A DNA stretch of 64,000 nt from UBA6059 sp965227155 (GCA_965227155.1 OZ245731.1:3162001-3226000); one strand, 5' to 3'. Shown: positions 50,967 to 61,116, counted from the first letter of the stretch. The notes: generated by a model not told the origin, from the sequence alone. Numbers and translations are program-made.

Positions 50967-51956
50967 CTACTTCAGTTCAAGCATAGGTTCGGCAACCCAC
51001 CGAAAGTTTGGCTGAAATCTGGAAAAAGTATGCTTGTAGGTAGTATCTGCAATTGAAATATGGGCATCTAGCCATCGAAATCCCCAATTAAAATCTGTCC
51101 ATGAGATATTGAAGTTATTAGGATAGTCATTTGCTTCATAATATAAATCAAGGTAAACATAACTACGCTTGCCATCTGCATTCAATGTCATTATGCTTTG
51201 AATCGCAGGCGTTACAGTATTGCCTCCTACCGAGACCTTATTAAAACGGGAAAAATATGTCTTTGCCTGTTGAGCAGTAATTTCATTGGCTACCGTATTT
51301 CCCATCAACCGGTTCAGTAAATCAGCAGGCATGGTCAATTCATGTCTAACTCCGGAGTTCGTTGCCATAAAATGAGAGTCGGTCAATTCCGATGGATTTA
51401 CTATTTCATTATTGCCATACCTGAGTAGCACAAATTGAGAATCATCTGCTAACTGGGATGACTCCAAAATCATTTGACCATCGGCCTCTGCTTCCAAAAA
51501 AGTAACTACAGGAATTTTAATGGACGACTTTCCTATCTTCTGATCGATATATAGTTTTTCCCAGTCGTCTGTGACTTTATGGTAAGACAGATAGTAGATA
51601 ATTTCATATTTCATAAGGTCCATCAGGTGAATCTGGCCATCGGGCAAATTTTTGTCATCGATAGATAAAAGGCTGGAACTTAGTGATGCTCCATCCTCGC
51701 CAATAATGTCGAAATGCTCAGCAATTAACTTACCATGCTTTTTTGCAAGGGTCTGCAAGGTCTTAGCATCGTAATTGTAATAGCCATCATGATCTGGTTT
51801 ATAAAAATAGACCAGATCTTCAGCCAACATTTTGTATTGTATAGCTACTTTGCTTCCTTCAATTTTCATTTTCACCCAATTCAGAGATACAGGGTGAGCA
51901 CTGCCATTAACAGTTGCCAGGAAAATAAAAGATAGCATTAGGACTATTTTATTCAT
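50967..51956 (-). CDS. exported protein of unknown function
   Basis: 329 aa with a signal peptide (MNKIVLMLSFIFLATVNGSA). The mature start HPVSLNWVKMKIEGSKVAIQ is of the type seen at the front of HupE/UreJ-like and DUF6702-like exported proteins. The rest is beta-rich (LRYGNNEIVNPSELTDSHFM; IQSIMTLNADGKRSYVYLDL), without membrane helices. Its start overlaps the GH38 stop by 4 nt, so the two are one operon. Function is unknown; an accessory part in the periplasm is likely. Confidence 0.72.
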   Translation of the reverse strand: MNKIVLMLSFIFLATVNGSAHPVSLNWVKMKIEGSKVAIQYKMLAEDLVYFYKPDHDGYYNYDAKTLQTLAKKHGKLIAEHFDIIGEDGASLSSSLLSIDDKNLPDGQIHLMDLMKYEIIYYLSYHKVTDDWEKLYIDQKIGKSSIKIPVVTFLEAEADGQMILESSQLADDSQFVLLRYGNNEIVNPSELTDSHFMATNSGVRHELTMPADLLNRLMGNTVANEITAQQAKTYFSRFNKVSVGGNTVTPAIQSIMTLNADGKRSYVYLDLYYEANDYPNNFNISWTDFNWGFRWLDAHISIADTTYKHTFSRFQPNFRWVAEPMLELK

Positions 51957-54900
51957 TCGATCCTAAACGTTACTATTTCCCAAGGATCCATTTTCAATTG
52001 AGGGGCTACTGAACTACCTTTTTCTTCCAGCGGACTACTCTTGTATAAGGCTACCGGCTTGGTAAAATTCAGTTCAACAGCACTCACTTGGTCAGAGCTG
52101 TTGAAAAGCCGGATCATTTTATGGGTACCTTTTCTCCCGGGTTTGAAAGATGTAACAATGACCTCTTCTGCTCCGCTTATAGACACAAAGGGCTCTATTG
52201 GAGCTTGATCGGTAGGAGCCACCAGTAAAGGATGGGTTTGCGCTAACCCCAGTTTTTTGGCCGTAGCAGGATTAAATTCAGCATGGGGAGCTATCGTATG
52301 CCTGAATGCAATCTCACCTTCCTGGGATGCTTTATAGTTCACAAACCAAAGGTTATTCATCACCCATGCAATTAGTCGTTGCGATGGTTTGTATTCCTTA
52401 AGCCATGGGCGGTTGACCATATCGGCCATCCATTGCTGGCCATACATATCGCCAACTTCCCAGATGGGGGCATCTTCGGTTGTCATTGTTATTCCATACT
52501 CATTATTGGAGATGTCAAGAAACCGCTGAACCGAGTAGAAATTGTTATTGGCCCCCTTCATTTGGTTTTCCCCGGGTTCCAACACAGCCCATGGGATATC
52601 CATGCGTACATCACCATTTTCGATATCGAACGGAAAAGTGAAACGGACATTTTCATCATCAACAATGGCAATTTTATCAACTGTATTGGTGATTTTGAAT
52701 TGATTGATACCGGATGTCATCTCAATCAAAGTAGAAATGCTGTTAGCTCCTGCTCCCTGTTTTGAAATTCTCAAACTTGAGTATAATGGACCATTTTCTA
52801 CTATCTCAAAAACGGGGCTATGATCCCTACTTAGGTTTTCCTTGATTTTCCCTGAATACCAATAGCTGTTAAAGCCAAGTGAATCAGTGGGGTCTATAAA
52901 GTTTACATTGGCAGCTTTTCCATAGATAGACTCAAAATTCCCATTGGTTTGGTCGATTGTTATAGAGATGTATTCATTTTCAATTGAATGATCCCCAATT
53001 GCCACATTGCCCTCACTCGTTGCCTTTCCCTTTTTGAAGGTAAATACCCTGGAGCCAAAGGCAGGTATATCGGTAGCTACAAACACCAATTCACCGCTGG
53101 TCAGGAGCTGTGTGGGAATGGTTTTGTTCTTGTCATCAACCACTTTATACCCTTTCAAATTCCATGCGGCGGGTATTTTCACGAGTTCTGTTCGGGGCCA
53201 TGAAAGTGTGTTGATTACCTGTATTTGCTCCACTTCCTTAGCCTCCAGGGCAAGCGGCTTCAGACCTTCTTCCAATAATTGATTGGCAGAAGACTGGGCA
53301 TCCATAGTGAAGCTTTTTTTGACCCTCCAGAGGTCTTTGGTAAACTCCGCGTCAGGGTCTGACTTGCTGATATTAGCACCCCAGGTGTGCTCTGAAAACA
53401 GCAATATGTTCTTCCACGCTTGGTCAAAATCCTCAATAGGGAGAGAATCCTTTTGAGACATAGCCCAGACTGTCTCAGCCTGTACCAATCGATCAGCTGT
53501 ATTTCGGTTGATGGAGGTTTCAGTGGCCGAGGAGGTTGCACCATCTTCCCAATAAGGCGTAAAATCACCGGTGGTCTCCGGGATGATGTTTTCATACCGA
53601 TCCACAAAATCTTCCATCATTTCCATGGTGGTGGCAATCTTAAATTTCGGCCACTCATATTTTTCATTCCATGCTTTGAAGAAGTCCGGCATATCCGGAT
53701 CCGGTGGGCCATTATCATTGCCGATATTGTATCGCAACTGCACAATATCATAGGGATATTGCTGCTTGTCCAGTTCATCCAAAAAATTGAGGATGGGACC
53801 ACCGCCAGCATGACTGATATTGCCCATCAGCCAGGAGTGAAACCAGGAATATCCATGCGAACTCATCCAGAAGAGTATCTTTTCTTTCCCGGAAGGGGAC
53901 TTCCAGTAGACGGGTACATCTCCCCAGGCCTGAAAGGTTTTGCCCACCTGATAGCCACCATTGGCCAGCTGAGGCATATGATTAGGGCCTATCGAGAAAT
54001 AATTGATACCAGTCTGCGCCAGTGCGGGCACTATGCCCCAGGTATAGCCAGGTACATCAGTGATCATAGCTGATTGGATGTCAAAACCATATTCCTCCCT
54101 GAGTCGATTGGCATAAAGCGTATTGTTGAATAGTTCTTCTTCCCTTTGCAGGCCTGTCAATACACTACCATACAACGCATCAATGCCGATGGTGCCCTCT
54201 TTGACAGCTTTTACGAATTTGGCTTTTCGCTCTTCTGATGCCTGCTGGAGGTAGCCGTCCAGTACCCAGCTGATCTCAGCATTCCATTTGTAACGAGAGC
54301 CTTCCGGATAGTCAGCCGTCTTCTCTGCCAGGTCTATGGCCAAATCAAGGTTTTCCCATTGTAGCCTGGCCACCTCATCCTGCCTATGGGTGAAACCTAT
54401 ATCTACATGCGAGTGAGGTAGAAAATAAACTTCAAATTCCCGAACCGGCTTCACAGTCACTGACTCGCGCTGCGCAGGCCTTCCCGAAATCTGGACCTCA
54501 AGGTCAGCAGTTAATTCTTTTTGTATAGGATCAAGCTCCAGGTAGATGGTATTGTTACCAACATCAATGCCTGTTTCCAATAAAGTTTTGCCATCAAATT
54601 TGAAGGAGCCTGTTGTAGGTTCTCCCAGATAGGTCAGATCAACCTTGATGCTTTGTTTGGGTCCGCTATCAGTTTTTAATATGGCAGGCTCCGGTAATAC
54701 AGAAAGAGATTCCTGCACAGGATTTTGGATAGCCATGAAATAATCTCTTGGGTTAGATCTTACTTCTTCGAAAAGCAGGTTGATTGATTTGCCACGATAT
54801 TTTTCAGCCGGTAAATTTAATATCATATAACCGAAAAGGTCACCATGCGCTTTGTCTGTGCTGGTATTTACAAATGCCAATTGGATACCGCTAGCATCGG

Positions 54901-55306
54901 TATATTGCCAGTTTTTATAGCCATTTTCTTGATAAGTAGGGAACTCAAGGTATGCATCTCCATCAATCGAAACCCTGAACAATGAAGCATCCTGATCATT
55001 CCGGGATCTGGCATAGCCAGCTTCAAAAATAAATGTAGCCATCTGACCTTCGTAATCGGAGGGGATGGTCTCTGTTTGCATTTCGAAGGCAGGGTATTTC
55101 TCATTTTCACCTAAATACAATGCAATATTGCCGGGTTGTAAGAAAGGGAAAAAATCCAGTTCGGTTCCCGAGAGGGGCTCATCAAAACCTTGAAAAAATG
55201 TAGATGAAGGTACCGGCCATCGGTCCTCAAGAGGGCTTATTTCCTGTGCCCGGATAGTTAGATTGGCCAATCCCAGTATGACTAGAAGAGTAATGGCTTT
55301 TAGCAT
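51953..55306 (-). CDS. GH38 alpha-mannosidase-family glycoside hydrolase
   Basis: 1117 aa with a signal peptide (GLANLTIRAQ). The first 285 residues are beta-rich accessory domains. GH38 catalytic motifs follow: FLPHSHVDIGFTHRQDEVAR (zinc His and Asp, about residue 297), MITDVPGYTWG with the nucleophile Asp (about 418), then a second metal His near FSEHTWGANISK. The C-terminal half carries the mannosidase beta domains (FTFPFDIENGDVRMDIPWAV). GH38 enzymes cleave alpha-mannose ends, or release other sugars in some bacterial members. With GH92 it points to mannose-rich glycan. It is followed in operon by the exported protein at 50967. Confidence 0.93.
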   Translation of the reverse strand: MLKAITLLVILGLANLTIRAQEISPLEDRWPVPSSTFFQGFDEPLSGTELDFFPFLQPGNIALYLGENEKYPAFEMQTETIPSDYEGQMATFIFEAGYARSRNDQDASLFRVSIDGDAYLEFPTYQENGYKNWQYTDASGIQLAFVNTSTDKAHGDLFGYMILNLPAEKYRGKSINLLFEEVRSNPRDYFMAIQNPVQESLSVLPEPAILKTDSGPKQSIKVDLTYLGEPTTGSFKFDGKTLLETGIDVGNNTIYLELDPIQKELTADLEVQISGRPAQRESVTVKPVREFEVYFLPHSHVDIGFTHRQDEVARLQWENLDLAIDLAEKTADYPEGSRYKWNAEISWVLDGYLQQASEERKAKFVKAVKEGTIGIDALYGSVLTGLQREEELFNNTLYANRLREEYGFDIQSAMITDVPGYTWGIVPALAQTGINYFSIGPNHMPQLANGGYQVGKTFQAWGDVPVYWKSPSGKEKILFWMSSHGYSWFHSWLMGNISHAGGGPILNFLDELDKQQYPYDIVQLRYNIGNDNGPPDPDMPDFFKAWNEKYEWPKFKIATTMEMMEDFVDRYENIIPETTGDFTPYWEDGATSSATETSINRNTADRLVQAETVWAMSQKDSLPIEDFDQAWKNILLFSEHTWGANISKSDPDAEFTKDLWRVKKSFTMDAQSSANQLLEEGLKPLALEAKEVEQIQVINTLSWPRTELVKIPAAWNLKGYKVVDDKNKTIPTQLLTSGELVFVATDIPAFGSRVFTFKKGKATSEGNVAIGDHSIENEYISITIDQTNGNFESIYGKAANVNFIDPTDSLGFNSYWYSGKIKENLSRDHSPVFEIVENGPLYSSLRISKQGAGANSISTLIEMTSGINQFKITNTVDKIAIVDDENVRFTFPFDIENGDVRMDIPWAVLEPGENQMKGANNNFYSVQRFLDISNNEYGITMTTEDAPIWEVGDMYGQQWMADMVNRPWLKEYKPSQRLIAWVMNNLWFVNYKASQEGEIAFRHTIAPHAEFNPATAKKLGLAQTHPLLVAPTDQAPIEPFVSISGAEEVIVTSFKPGRKGTHKMIRLFNSSDQVSAVELNFTKPVALYKSSPLEEKGSSVAPQLKMDPWEIVTFRIE

Positions 55307-55532
55307 TTTTCAATTGTGGTTAATGTCGAAAATATTAGCACTTAGTAATACAAACTTTTCTGCCTATTGAACTACTCATCATCATAATAGTGGCAATTTC
55401 GCTAGTGTATGGAAATTCTAGGCTATTCTTTACCAATCGCTATGGCAAGATGCAGTTTCTAAAACCTGCTTTTTACGGTACAACCACAAACCATTATCAT
55501 TGTACTCTTACTATACATTCAGGGTTAAACTG

Positions 55533-57719
55533 ATGATTCGACTTTTATTAGTGCTTGTATTGGGGTGTTTGCCTTTTGTAATAAAGGCACAGCACAGTGT
55601 GGCGCGTCAGTGGAATGAAGTGCTGTTGGAAGCTATCAGAAATGATTTTGCCAGACCTACAGTTCATGCAAGAAACCTCTTTCATATATCTGCTGCCATG
55701 TATGATAGCTGGGCCATTTACAATGATGGATCTACACCCTATTTTATGGGTAATACCATTCATGGTTTTCCGATAAGCCTGGAAAGCTTTCCTATCCCAG
55801 CAAATAAAGAAGCTGCCATCAATGAAGCCCTCAGCTATGCTGCCTTTCGCTTAATCCATCATCGATTTGCAGAATCTCCAGATTACGATTTAACAGCAGC
55901 CCTGGCAGATTCCCTCTTCTATGCGTTGGGCCACGACCCAAGCTTTACTTCTGAAAATTATCAAAATGGGAATGCCGCCGCACTTGGTAATTACATCGCC
56001 TCCAGCATCATTGCATATGGGTTAACGGATGGATCACTGGAGCAATTTGACTATATCAATGTTGATTATTTTCCAATAAATCCCGCTTTGGCACCTACCG
56101 TTCCCGGCTCACAGGGCTCAGTAGACCCCAATAGATGGCAGCCCCTGGCATTTGATACCTTTATTGACCAATCCGGCAATGTCTTCCCGGGTCAGGTGCC
56201 TGAGTTTTTAAGTCCTGAATGGGGCAATGTGGATCCATTCAGTCTTCAGGCTGATGCTCTAACAGTACTTGAGAAAGATGGGATCATGTGGAATATCTAT
56301 CATGATCCGGGACCACCAGCACTGCTGTTAGAAGATGACTCACTAAGTACTTCTGCCTATAAATGGAACCATTTGCTGGTAGCACTTTGGTCAGCACAGC
56401 ATGATCCCGCCGATAATGTGATTTGGGATATTTCCCCAAAAGGCATTGGTAACCTTGATATATCCGATTTTCCATCCTCTTTTGAAGAGTACAAAGCTTT
56501 TTATGACGAATATGAAGGGGGCGATGGTTCATCAGGTAGGGCTATTAATCCAGTGACCAATATGCCTTATGAAAGTCAGCTGGTGCCTCGTGGTGACTAC
56601 ACCCGGGTATTGGCGGAGTTTTGGGCAGATGGACCTGATTCTGAAACCCCACCCGGACACTGGTTTACAATTCTCAATTATGTGTCTGATCACCCGATGG
56701 CCGAAAAGAAATTTAAGGGTACCGGTGAGTCATTACCAAATCTGGAATGGGACGTAAAAGCCTATTTTACCCTGGGCGGTGCCATGCACGATGCTGCTAT
56801 CTCAGCCTGGAGTGTTAAGGGCTATTATGATTATGTAAGACCGATATCCGCAATACGGTATATGGCTGATAAAGGCCAATCCAGTGATCCTGATCTACCC
56901 AATTATCACCCTCAGGGGATGCCTTTGATTGAGGGGCTGGTTGAATCTGTGGAGGCCGGAGATCCGCTGGCGGGAGCGGATGGTCAGCACGTGGGCAAAA
57001 TTAAGCTGTATACCTGGAGAGGTCCTGAGTATATTGAGGATGAGGAGACCGATGCAGCAGGTGTAGGGTGGATACTTGCTGAAAACTGGTGGCCTTATCA
57101 AAGACCAACATTTGTGACGCCTCCATTTGCCGGTTATGTTTCCGGTCATTCTACCTTCTCCAGGGCTGCTGCAGAGGTAATGACCTTGATGACAGGGGAT
57201 GAGTATTTTCCCGGAGGTATGGGTGAATTTCATGCTGACAAAAATGAGTTTTTGGTTTTTGAAGAAGGCCCCAGTGTAGATGTGGTCTTACAATGGGCTA
57301 CTTACAGAGATGCCAGTGACCAATGCAGCCTATCGAGGATATGGGGAGGCATACACCCTCCTATTGATGATATTCCGGGTAGACGAATGGGTGAATTAAT
57401 TGGCAAACAGGCTTTTGAATATGCCTTGAATTATATCCAGGGTAGAAATCAAATTACGAGCATTGAAAATATAGCGGCCAGCTTAAGGGTGTTTCCAAAC
57501 CCTTCAAGGGATAAGGTTTACGTAAGCATCCCAGTTGGAGAAAGCATAACAGGAATATCAGTTACTGATATTGCTTCTAAGCAAGTAAAATCGCTGGATT
57601 GGATAGGTACTGACAATGGTAGCATAGAGATTACGCTCGATGGATTGCCAACTTCTATCTATTTGTTGAGGACGATCACCACAAAAAATGCTTACACGAA
57701 TAAAATCATCATTGAGTAA
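55533..57719 (+). CDS. vanadium-haloperoxidase/PAP2-like protein with T9SS sorting domain
   Basis: 728 aa from the ATG at 55533 (signal peptide LVLGCLPFVIKAQ). The acid phosphatase/haloperoxidase helix bundle shows YVRPISAIRY with Lys/Arg neighbours, FAGYVSGHSTFSRAAAEVM (SGHS core) and LSRIWGGIHPPIDDIPGRRM with the second His. C-terminal type A sorting domain at about 645-728 (LRVFPNPSRDKVYVSI, GLPTSIYLLRTI). Such enzymes either oxidise halides with peroxide using vanadate or hydrolyse phosphate esters; sequence alone does not decide. It has its own upstream gap (55307-55532) with no clear promoter consensus. Confidence 0.85.
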   Translation: MIRLLLVLVLGCLPFVIKAQHSVARQWNEVLLEAIRNDFARPTVHARNLFHISAAMYDSWAIYNDGSTPYFMGNTIHGFPISLESFPIPANKEAAINEALSYAAFRLIHHRFAESPDYDLTAALADSLFYALGHDPSFTSENYQNGNAAALGNYIASSIIAYGLTDGSLEQFDYINVDYFPINPALAPTVPGSQGSVDPNRWQPLAFDTFIDQSGNVFPGQVPEFLSPEWGNVDPFSLQADALTVLEKDGIMWNIYHDPGPPALLLEDDSLSTSAYKWNHLLVALWSAQHDPADNVIWDISPKGIGNLDISDFPSSFEEYKAFYDEYEGGDGSSGRAINPVTNMPYESQLVPRGDYTRVLAEFWADGPDSETPPGHWFTILNYVSDHPMAEKKFKGTGESLPNLEWDVKAYFTLGGAMHDAAISAWSVKGYYDYVRPISAIRYMADKGQSSDPDLPNYHPQGMPLIEGLVESVEAGDPLAGADGQHVGKIKLYTWRGPEYIEDEETDAAGVGWILAENWWPYQRPTFVTPPFAGYVSGHSTFSRAAAEVMTLMTGDEYFPGGMGEFHADKNEFLVFEEGPSVDVVLQWATYRDASDQCSLSRIWGGIHPPIDDIPGRRMGELIGKQAFEYALNYIQGRNQITSIENIAASLRVFPNPSRDKVYVSIPVGESITGISVTDIASKQVKSLDWIGTDNGSIEITLDGLPTSIYLLRTITTKNAYTNKIIIE

Positions 57720-57781
57720 TTACGATTGCGCCATTAATTGTATTTGTATCGGAAGAAATATATCGAATTAAATCACACATC

Positions 57782-58546
57782 ATGTTTGATCTATCAGGTA
57801 AAGTTGCCATTGTTACAGGTGGGGGTAAAGGTATCGGAGAGGCTATTTCAAGGGCATTGAGCAAGCAGGGTGCAAGGGTACATATTTTTGAACGGGATGT
57901 TTCTGCAGGTACAAAAACAGCTGAATCTATCAACGCCACAGGGGGGATAGCCCATTGCATGGAGGTTGATGTCACCAATCTTGAAGGAGTGCATAAGGCC
58001 ATTGATGAGATTGGTAATAAAGTCGATATATTGATCAACAATGCTGGTATTGCACATATTGGTAATGCAGAAAACACGAGTGAGGAAGATTTTGACAGGA
58101 TATTGAATGTAAATGTGAAAGGTGCCTTTCACTGCATCAAAGCCGTCATTCCTAAAATGAAATCTGAAGGAGGGGTGATCATAAACATGGCCTCTATTGT
58201 ATCGATACTGGGGGTAAGTGACCGGTTTGCTTATTCTACCAGCAAGGGTGCAATTTATTCTATGACTTATTCGGTAGCCAAGGATTATTTACAATACAAT
58301 ATCCGATGCAATTCCATAGCACCGGCCAGGGTGCATACACCTTTTGTGGATGGGTTTTTAGCCGAAAATTACCCCGGCAAGGAAAAGGAAATGTTTGATA
58401 CGCTTTCAAAAACACAGCCTATTGGTAGAATGGGTAAGCCAGAAGAAATAGCAGCTATGGCAGTGTATCTTTGCAGCGATGAAGCAGCATTCATTACAGG
58501 CACCTGCTTTCCTATAGATGGCGGATTTACAACACTTAATAGTTAA
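57782..58546 (+). CDS. SDR-family dehydrogenase, probable 2-keto-3-deoxy sugar acid dehydrogenase
   Basis: 254 aa. The classical SDR motifs are complete: IVTGGGKGIGEAISRAL, NNAGIAHIG, NMASIVS with the catalytic Ser, FAYSTSKGAIYSM (YxxxK) and CFPIDGGF. It is 3 nt ahead of an FAH-family hydrolase gene. The same pair in the L-fucose/L-rhamnose routes oxidises 2-keto-3-deoxy acids at C4, and FAH then splits the 2,4-diketo product. By analogy it could oxidise KDG derived from mannonate. The substrate assignment is inference. Confidence 0.87.
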   Translation: MFDLSGKVAIVTGGGKGIGEAISRALSKQGARVHIFERDVSAGTKTAESINATGGIAHCMEVDVTNLEGVHKAIDEIGNKVDILINNAGIAHIGNAENTSEEDFDRILNVNVKGAFHCIKAVIPKMKSEGGVIINMASIVSILGVSDRFAYSTSKGAIYSMTYSVAKDYLQYNIRCNSIAPARVHTPFVDGFLAENYPGKEKEMFDTLSKTQPIGRMGKPEEIAAMAVYLCSDEAAFITGTCFPIDGGFTTLNS

Positions 58547-58549
58547 TCA

Positions 58550-59395
58550 ATGAAATTATTTAGATATCGCAAAGGAGGAAGGACACTTCCCGGAGTAGTA
58601 ATTGGAGAGCGGCATTACGATCTTTCAAATCATTTTTATGATCTGGACAGGTCATTTTTGGAAGAGGATAGTTTAAATAAAGTCAAGGCGGTCATTGAAA
58701 AAGAAGATTTGACTGTTATTAATGATCCTGAATTTGATGCACCGATATATCGACCGGGCAAGATTGTTTGCATAGGTCTCAATTACCTTAAGCATGCACA
58801 GGAAAGCGGGATGCCCATACCAACCGAACCGGTCTTGTTTTTCAAAGCTTCCTCGAGTATCTGTGGACCATATGATAAGGTAATTATACCCAAAAACAGC
58901 CAGAAAACAGATTGGGAAGTGGAGCTGGCCATCGTGATTGGTAAGCGATGTTCCCATATCAGTGAGGAGCAGGTCATAAGCCATATAGCAGGCTATGTTG
59001 TTCACAATGATGTCAGCGAGCGAGCCTTCCAACTGGAAATGGGTGGGCAATGGGTCAAGGGCAAGAGTTGCGACACCTTTGCACCGTTAGGTCCATACCT
59101 GGTTACTACCGATGAAATACCAGACCCTAATAACTTAAACCTTTGGTTAAAAGTAAATGGTGAAATGATGCAAAATGGCAACACGTCTGATTTCATCTTT
59201 AATGTGCAAACTTCTATTGCCTATATCTCCCGGTTTATGACCCTGGAGCCCGGCGATGTGATATCTACCGGTACACCCATGGGTGTTGGATTAGGCCTAA
59301 TACCTCCACGGTACTTGCAACCAGGGGACGTGATGGAATTAGGCATTGAAGGGCTGGGTGTAGCCAGACAGGAAGTAGTTGCTTTTGAAGGCTAG
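58550..59395 (+). CDS. fumarylacetoacetate hydrolase family protein (2,4-diketo-3-deoxy acid hydrolase-like)
   Basis: 281 aa. Family features are KIVCIGLNYLKHAQESG, FFKASSSICGPYDKVIIPKN, metal-ligand acids in KTDWEVELAIVIGKR, GYVVHNDVSERAFQ and KSCDTFAPLGPYLVT, and DVISTGTPMGVGLG. The usual reaction is C-C bond cleavage in diketo acids. With the SDR 3 nt upstream it fits the second half of a route ending in pyruvate plus an aldehyde or acid. The stop is adjacent to that of the convergent TPR gene (1-nt gap). Confidence 0.87.
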   Translation: MKLFRYRKGGRTLPGVVIGERHYDLSNHFYDLDRSFLEEDSLNKVKAVIEKEDLTVINDPEFDAPIYRPGKIVCIGLNYLKHAQESGMPIPTEPVLFFKASSSICGPYDKVIIPKNSQKTDWEVELAIVIGKRCSHISEEQVISHIAGYVVHNDVSERAFQLEMGGQWVKGKSCDTFAPLGPYLVTTDEIPDPNNLNLWLKVNGEMMQNGNTSDFIFNVQTSIAYISRFMTLEPGDVISTGTPMGVGLGLIPPRYLQPGDVMELGIEGLGVARQEVVAFEG

Positions 59396-59396
59396 C

Positions 59397-60419
59397 CTAA
59401 CTAGGAAACTCCATCCTGTCCATAATTTCCTGAAAACGAGGATCGTCCCTTAGCGGGTCTAACCAGGGTTCTACCTGCATGAAAATAATGAACCAGGAAT
59501 TTTCATTGTATGCCTGTTCCAGCAAGGCAATCGCTTCGTCATATTCCCCAAGACCTATATGGATGAATGCCCGCTGGACAGCAGGTACATAGCGGCCGGA
59601 TGCAGCTGTTTCAGCATAGAAATCAGCCAGCTTTTTCGCCTCTTCCTGCTCACCGGCCAGGCCGAGTGCATGCCCCAAGCCACCTCCTACTTCAGCAAGG
59701 CCATCAGCCAGATTGAATGCCTTGTAGTAGGTTGCTAATGACTTTTCGAAATTCTCCAGCTCTATGTAAGCCATACCCAACCAGTCATAACCCCAGGCTT
59801 GCTCAGGGTTTGCTTCCACCTCTTCCAGCATCAGATCGCGCAATTCTTCATTGCGCCTAGCAAAATAGAGCAATGATCCCCGACCTATCCTGTATTGGTT
59901 ATTGGTATCGATAGTCATAATGGTGTCCGATTGTGCCATTGCTTCATCAAAATCACCCATAGCGGACAACCAGAGAGAGTACCAGTGGCGGGCATCCATG
60001 TTTTTTGGGTTTAAAGCAATACTCTTTTCAAATGCCATTTTGGACGCTTCCCAGTCCCAGTCCAAAAATTCCAACATACCCAAAGTTTTATAAGAAGCAC
60101 TGTTCATAGAATCCAGCTTCCAGGCATGCTCAAATGCTTTTTTTGCTTTGGGAATAGTTTCTTCTCTTGCATCAAAGCCAAAAATATATAGGATGATCTG
60201 TGCTTCCGCGTAACCTATAAATGCTTCTGCATTGGTAGAATCATTTGCCATTTGAGATTTAAATGCTTCAGCCAAATCCACCCAATCCTGCCGGTGTTTG
60301 TTACCGAGGGCATTCATAATGGTATTATCGATCTGAGATTCTTTTTTAGGGTTGCACCCTAAAGCAATTACGATCAAAAGTATCACGCATTGTGAAGAGA
60401 GGATTCTGAATCTATTCAT
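59397..60419 (-). CDS. TPR-repeat lipoprotein
   Basis: 340 aa. The lipobox is LLIVIALGCNPKK. At least six TPR motifs are apparent (AEAFIGYAEAQIILY, KAFEHAWKLDSMNSASYKTL, MAFEKSIALNPKNMDARHWY, WGYDWLGMAYIELENFEKSL, EYDEAIALLEQAYNENS). It is a protein-interaction scaffold in the periplasm or outer membrane. Its 3' end meets the FAH gene, and it may not be part of the glycan operons. Specific function unknown. Confidence 0.82.
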   Translation of the reverse strand: MNRFRILSSQCVILLIVIALGCNPKKESQIDNTIMNALGNKHRQDWVDLAEAFKSQMANDSTNAEAFIGYAEAQIILYIFGFDAREETIPKAKKAFEHAWKLDSMNSASYKTLGMLEFLDWDWEASKMAFEKSIALNPKNMDARHWYSLWLSAMGDFDEAMAQSDTIMTIDTNNQYRIGRGSLLYFARRNEELRDLMLEEVEANPEQAWGYDWLGMAYIELENFEKSLATYYKAFNLADGLAEVGGGLGHALGLAGEQEEAKKLADFYAETAASGRYVPAVQRAFIHIGLGEYDEAIALLEQAYNENSWFIIFMQVEPWLDPLRDDPRFQEIMDRMEFPS

Positions 60420-60591
60420 AACGGGTAGCTTTTATTGAAATACAAAAGGTTTGGATATGGGGATGATTATATAATAGGACTATAAACTCAATTCCACACT
60501 GGCACCCTAAATCAGGCAGCACTTAATATACCCTGAACAGGGTATTCCCTCAACGCTATGAATGCACTTACTTACCATCAAAAAACGGATA

Positions 60592-61116
60592 ATGAAAAAA
60601 CTACAGTTAATCCTCGCGGCATTATTGTTTGTAACAATATCCGCAAATGCACAAGAAAAAGGCGCCTTTAGAGCGCAGGTTGGTGGACTAATCGGTACGG
60701 CTACTGCCATCCAGGATGATGGAGACTTTGGAATTGGTTTAGGAATCAATTTAGGAGCTGAGTATTTCGTCTCAGATGCAGTTTCTATTGCACCCGGTTA
60801 TGATCTCTTCTTTGAAAGTAGTGTGGATGTAGGCGGTACGGAGCTGAGTTCGAACTTTAGCTCAATCAATGTTGACGGTCGTTATTATTTTGGTAGCAGC
60901 GATGTGGAGATTTATGGCCTGGTAGGTGTTTCTTTCGCTTCTTCTACTACTACAGTTCCGCTTTTTGGTGAAGTCTCAGCAAATGACACTGGCCTAAACA
61001 TAGGAGCCGGGGTTAATTTTCCAATGAGTGACAATGTATTTTTGAATGGTCAGGTAAAGTATAATACACCTATTGAAACCATAGCCATTGGTGTTGGACT
61101 GGCATTTCAGTTTTGA
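60592..61116 (+). CDS. small outer-membrane beta-barrel protein
   Basis: 174 aa from the ATG at 60592 (signal peptide MKKLQLILAALLFVTISANA). Alternating hydrophobic strands and turns (FRAQVGGLIGTATAIQDDGD, GIGLGINLGAEYFVSDAVSI, LNIGAGVNFPMSDNVFLNGQ) end in AIGVGLAFQF with the terminal Phe typical of outer-membrane barrels. It is an eight-stranded OmpW/OmpA-like barrel. A structural or porin-like role is expected, without a known substrate. Confidence 0.8.
   Translation: MKKLQLILAALLFVTISANAQEKGAFRAQVGGLIGTATAIQDDGDFGIGLGINLGAEYFVSDAVSIAPGYDLFFESSVDVGGTELSSNFSSINVDGRYYFGSSDVEIYGLVGVSFASSTTTVPLFGEVSANDTGLNIGAGVNFPMSDNVFLNGQVKYNTPIETIAIGVGLAFQF

Noticed and set aside
53420..54073. 217-aa ORF on the strand opposite the GH38 gene
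   Set aside because: It is antisense to the conserved catalytic domain of a clear GH38 enzyme, with low-complexity-like composition and no recognisable motif.
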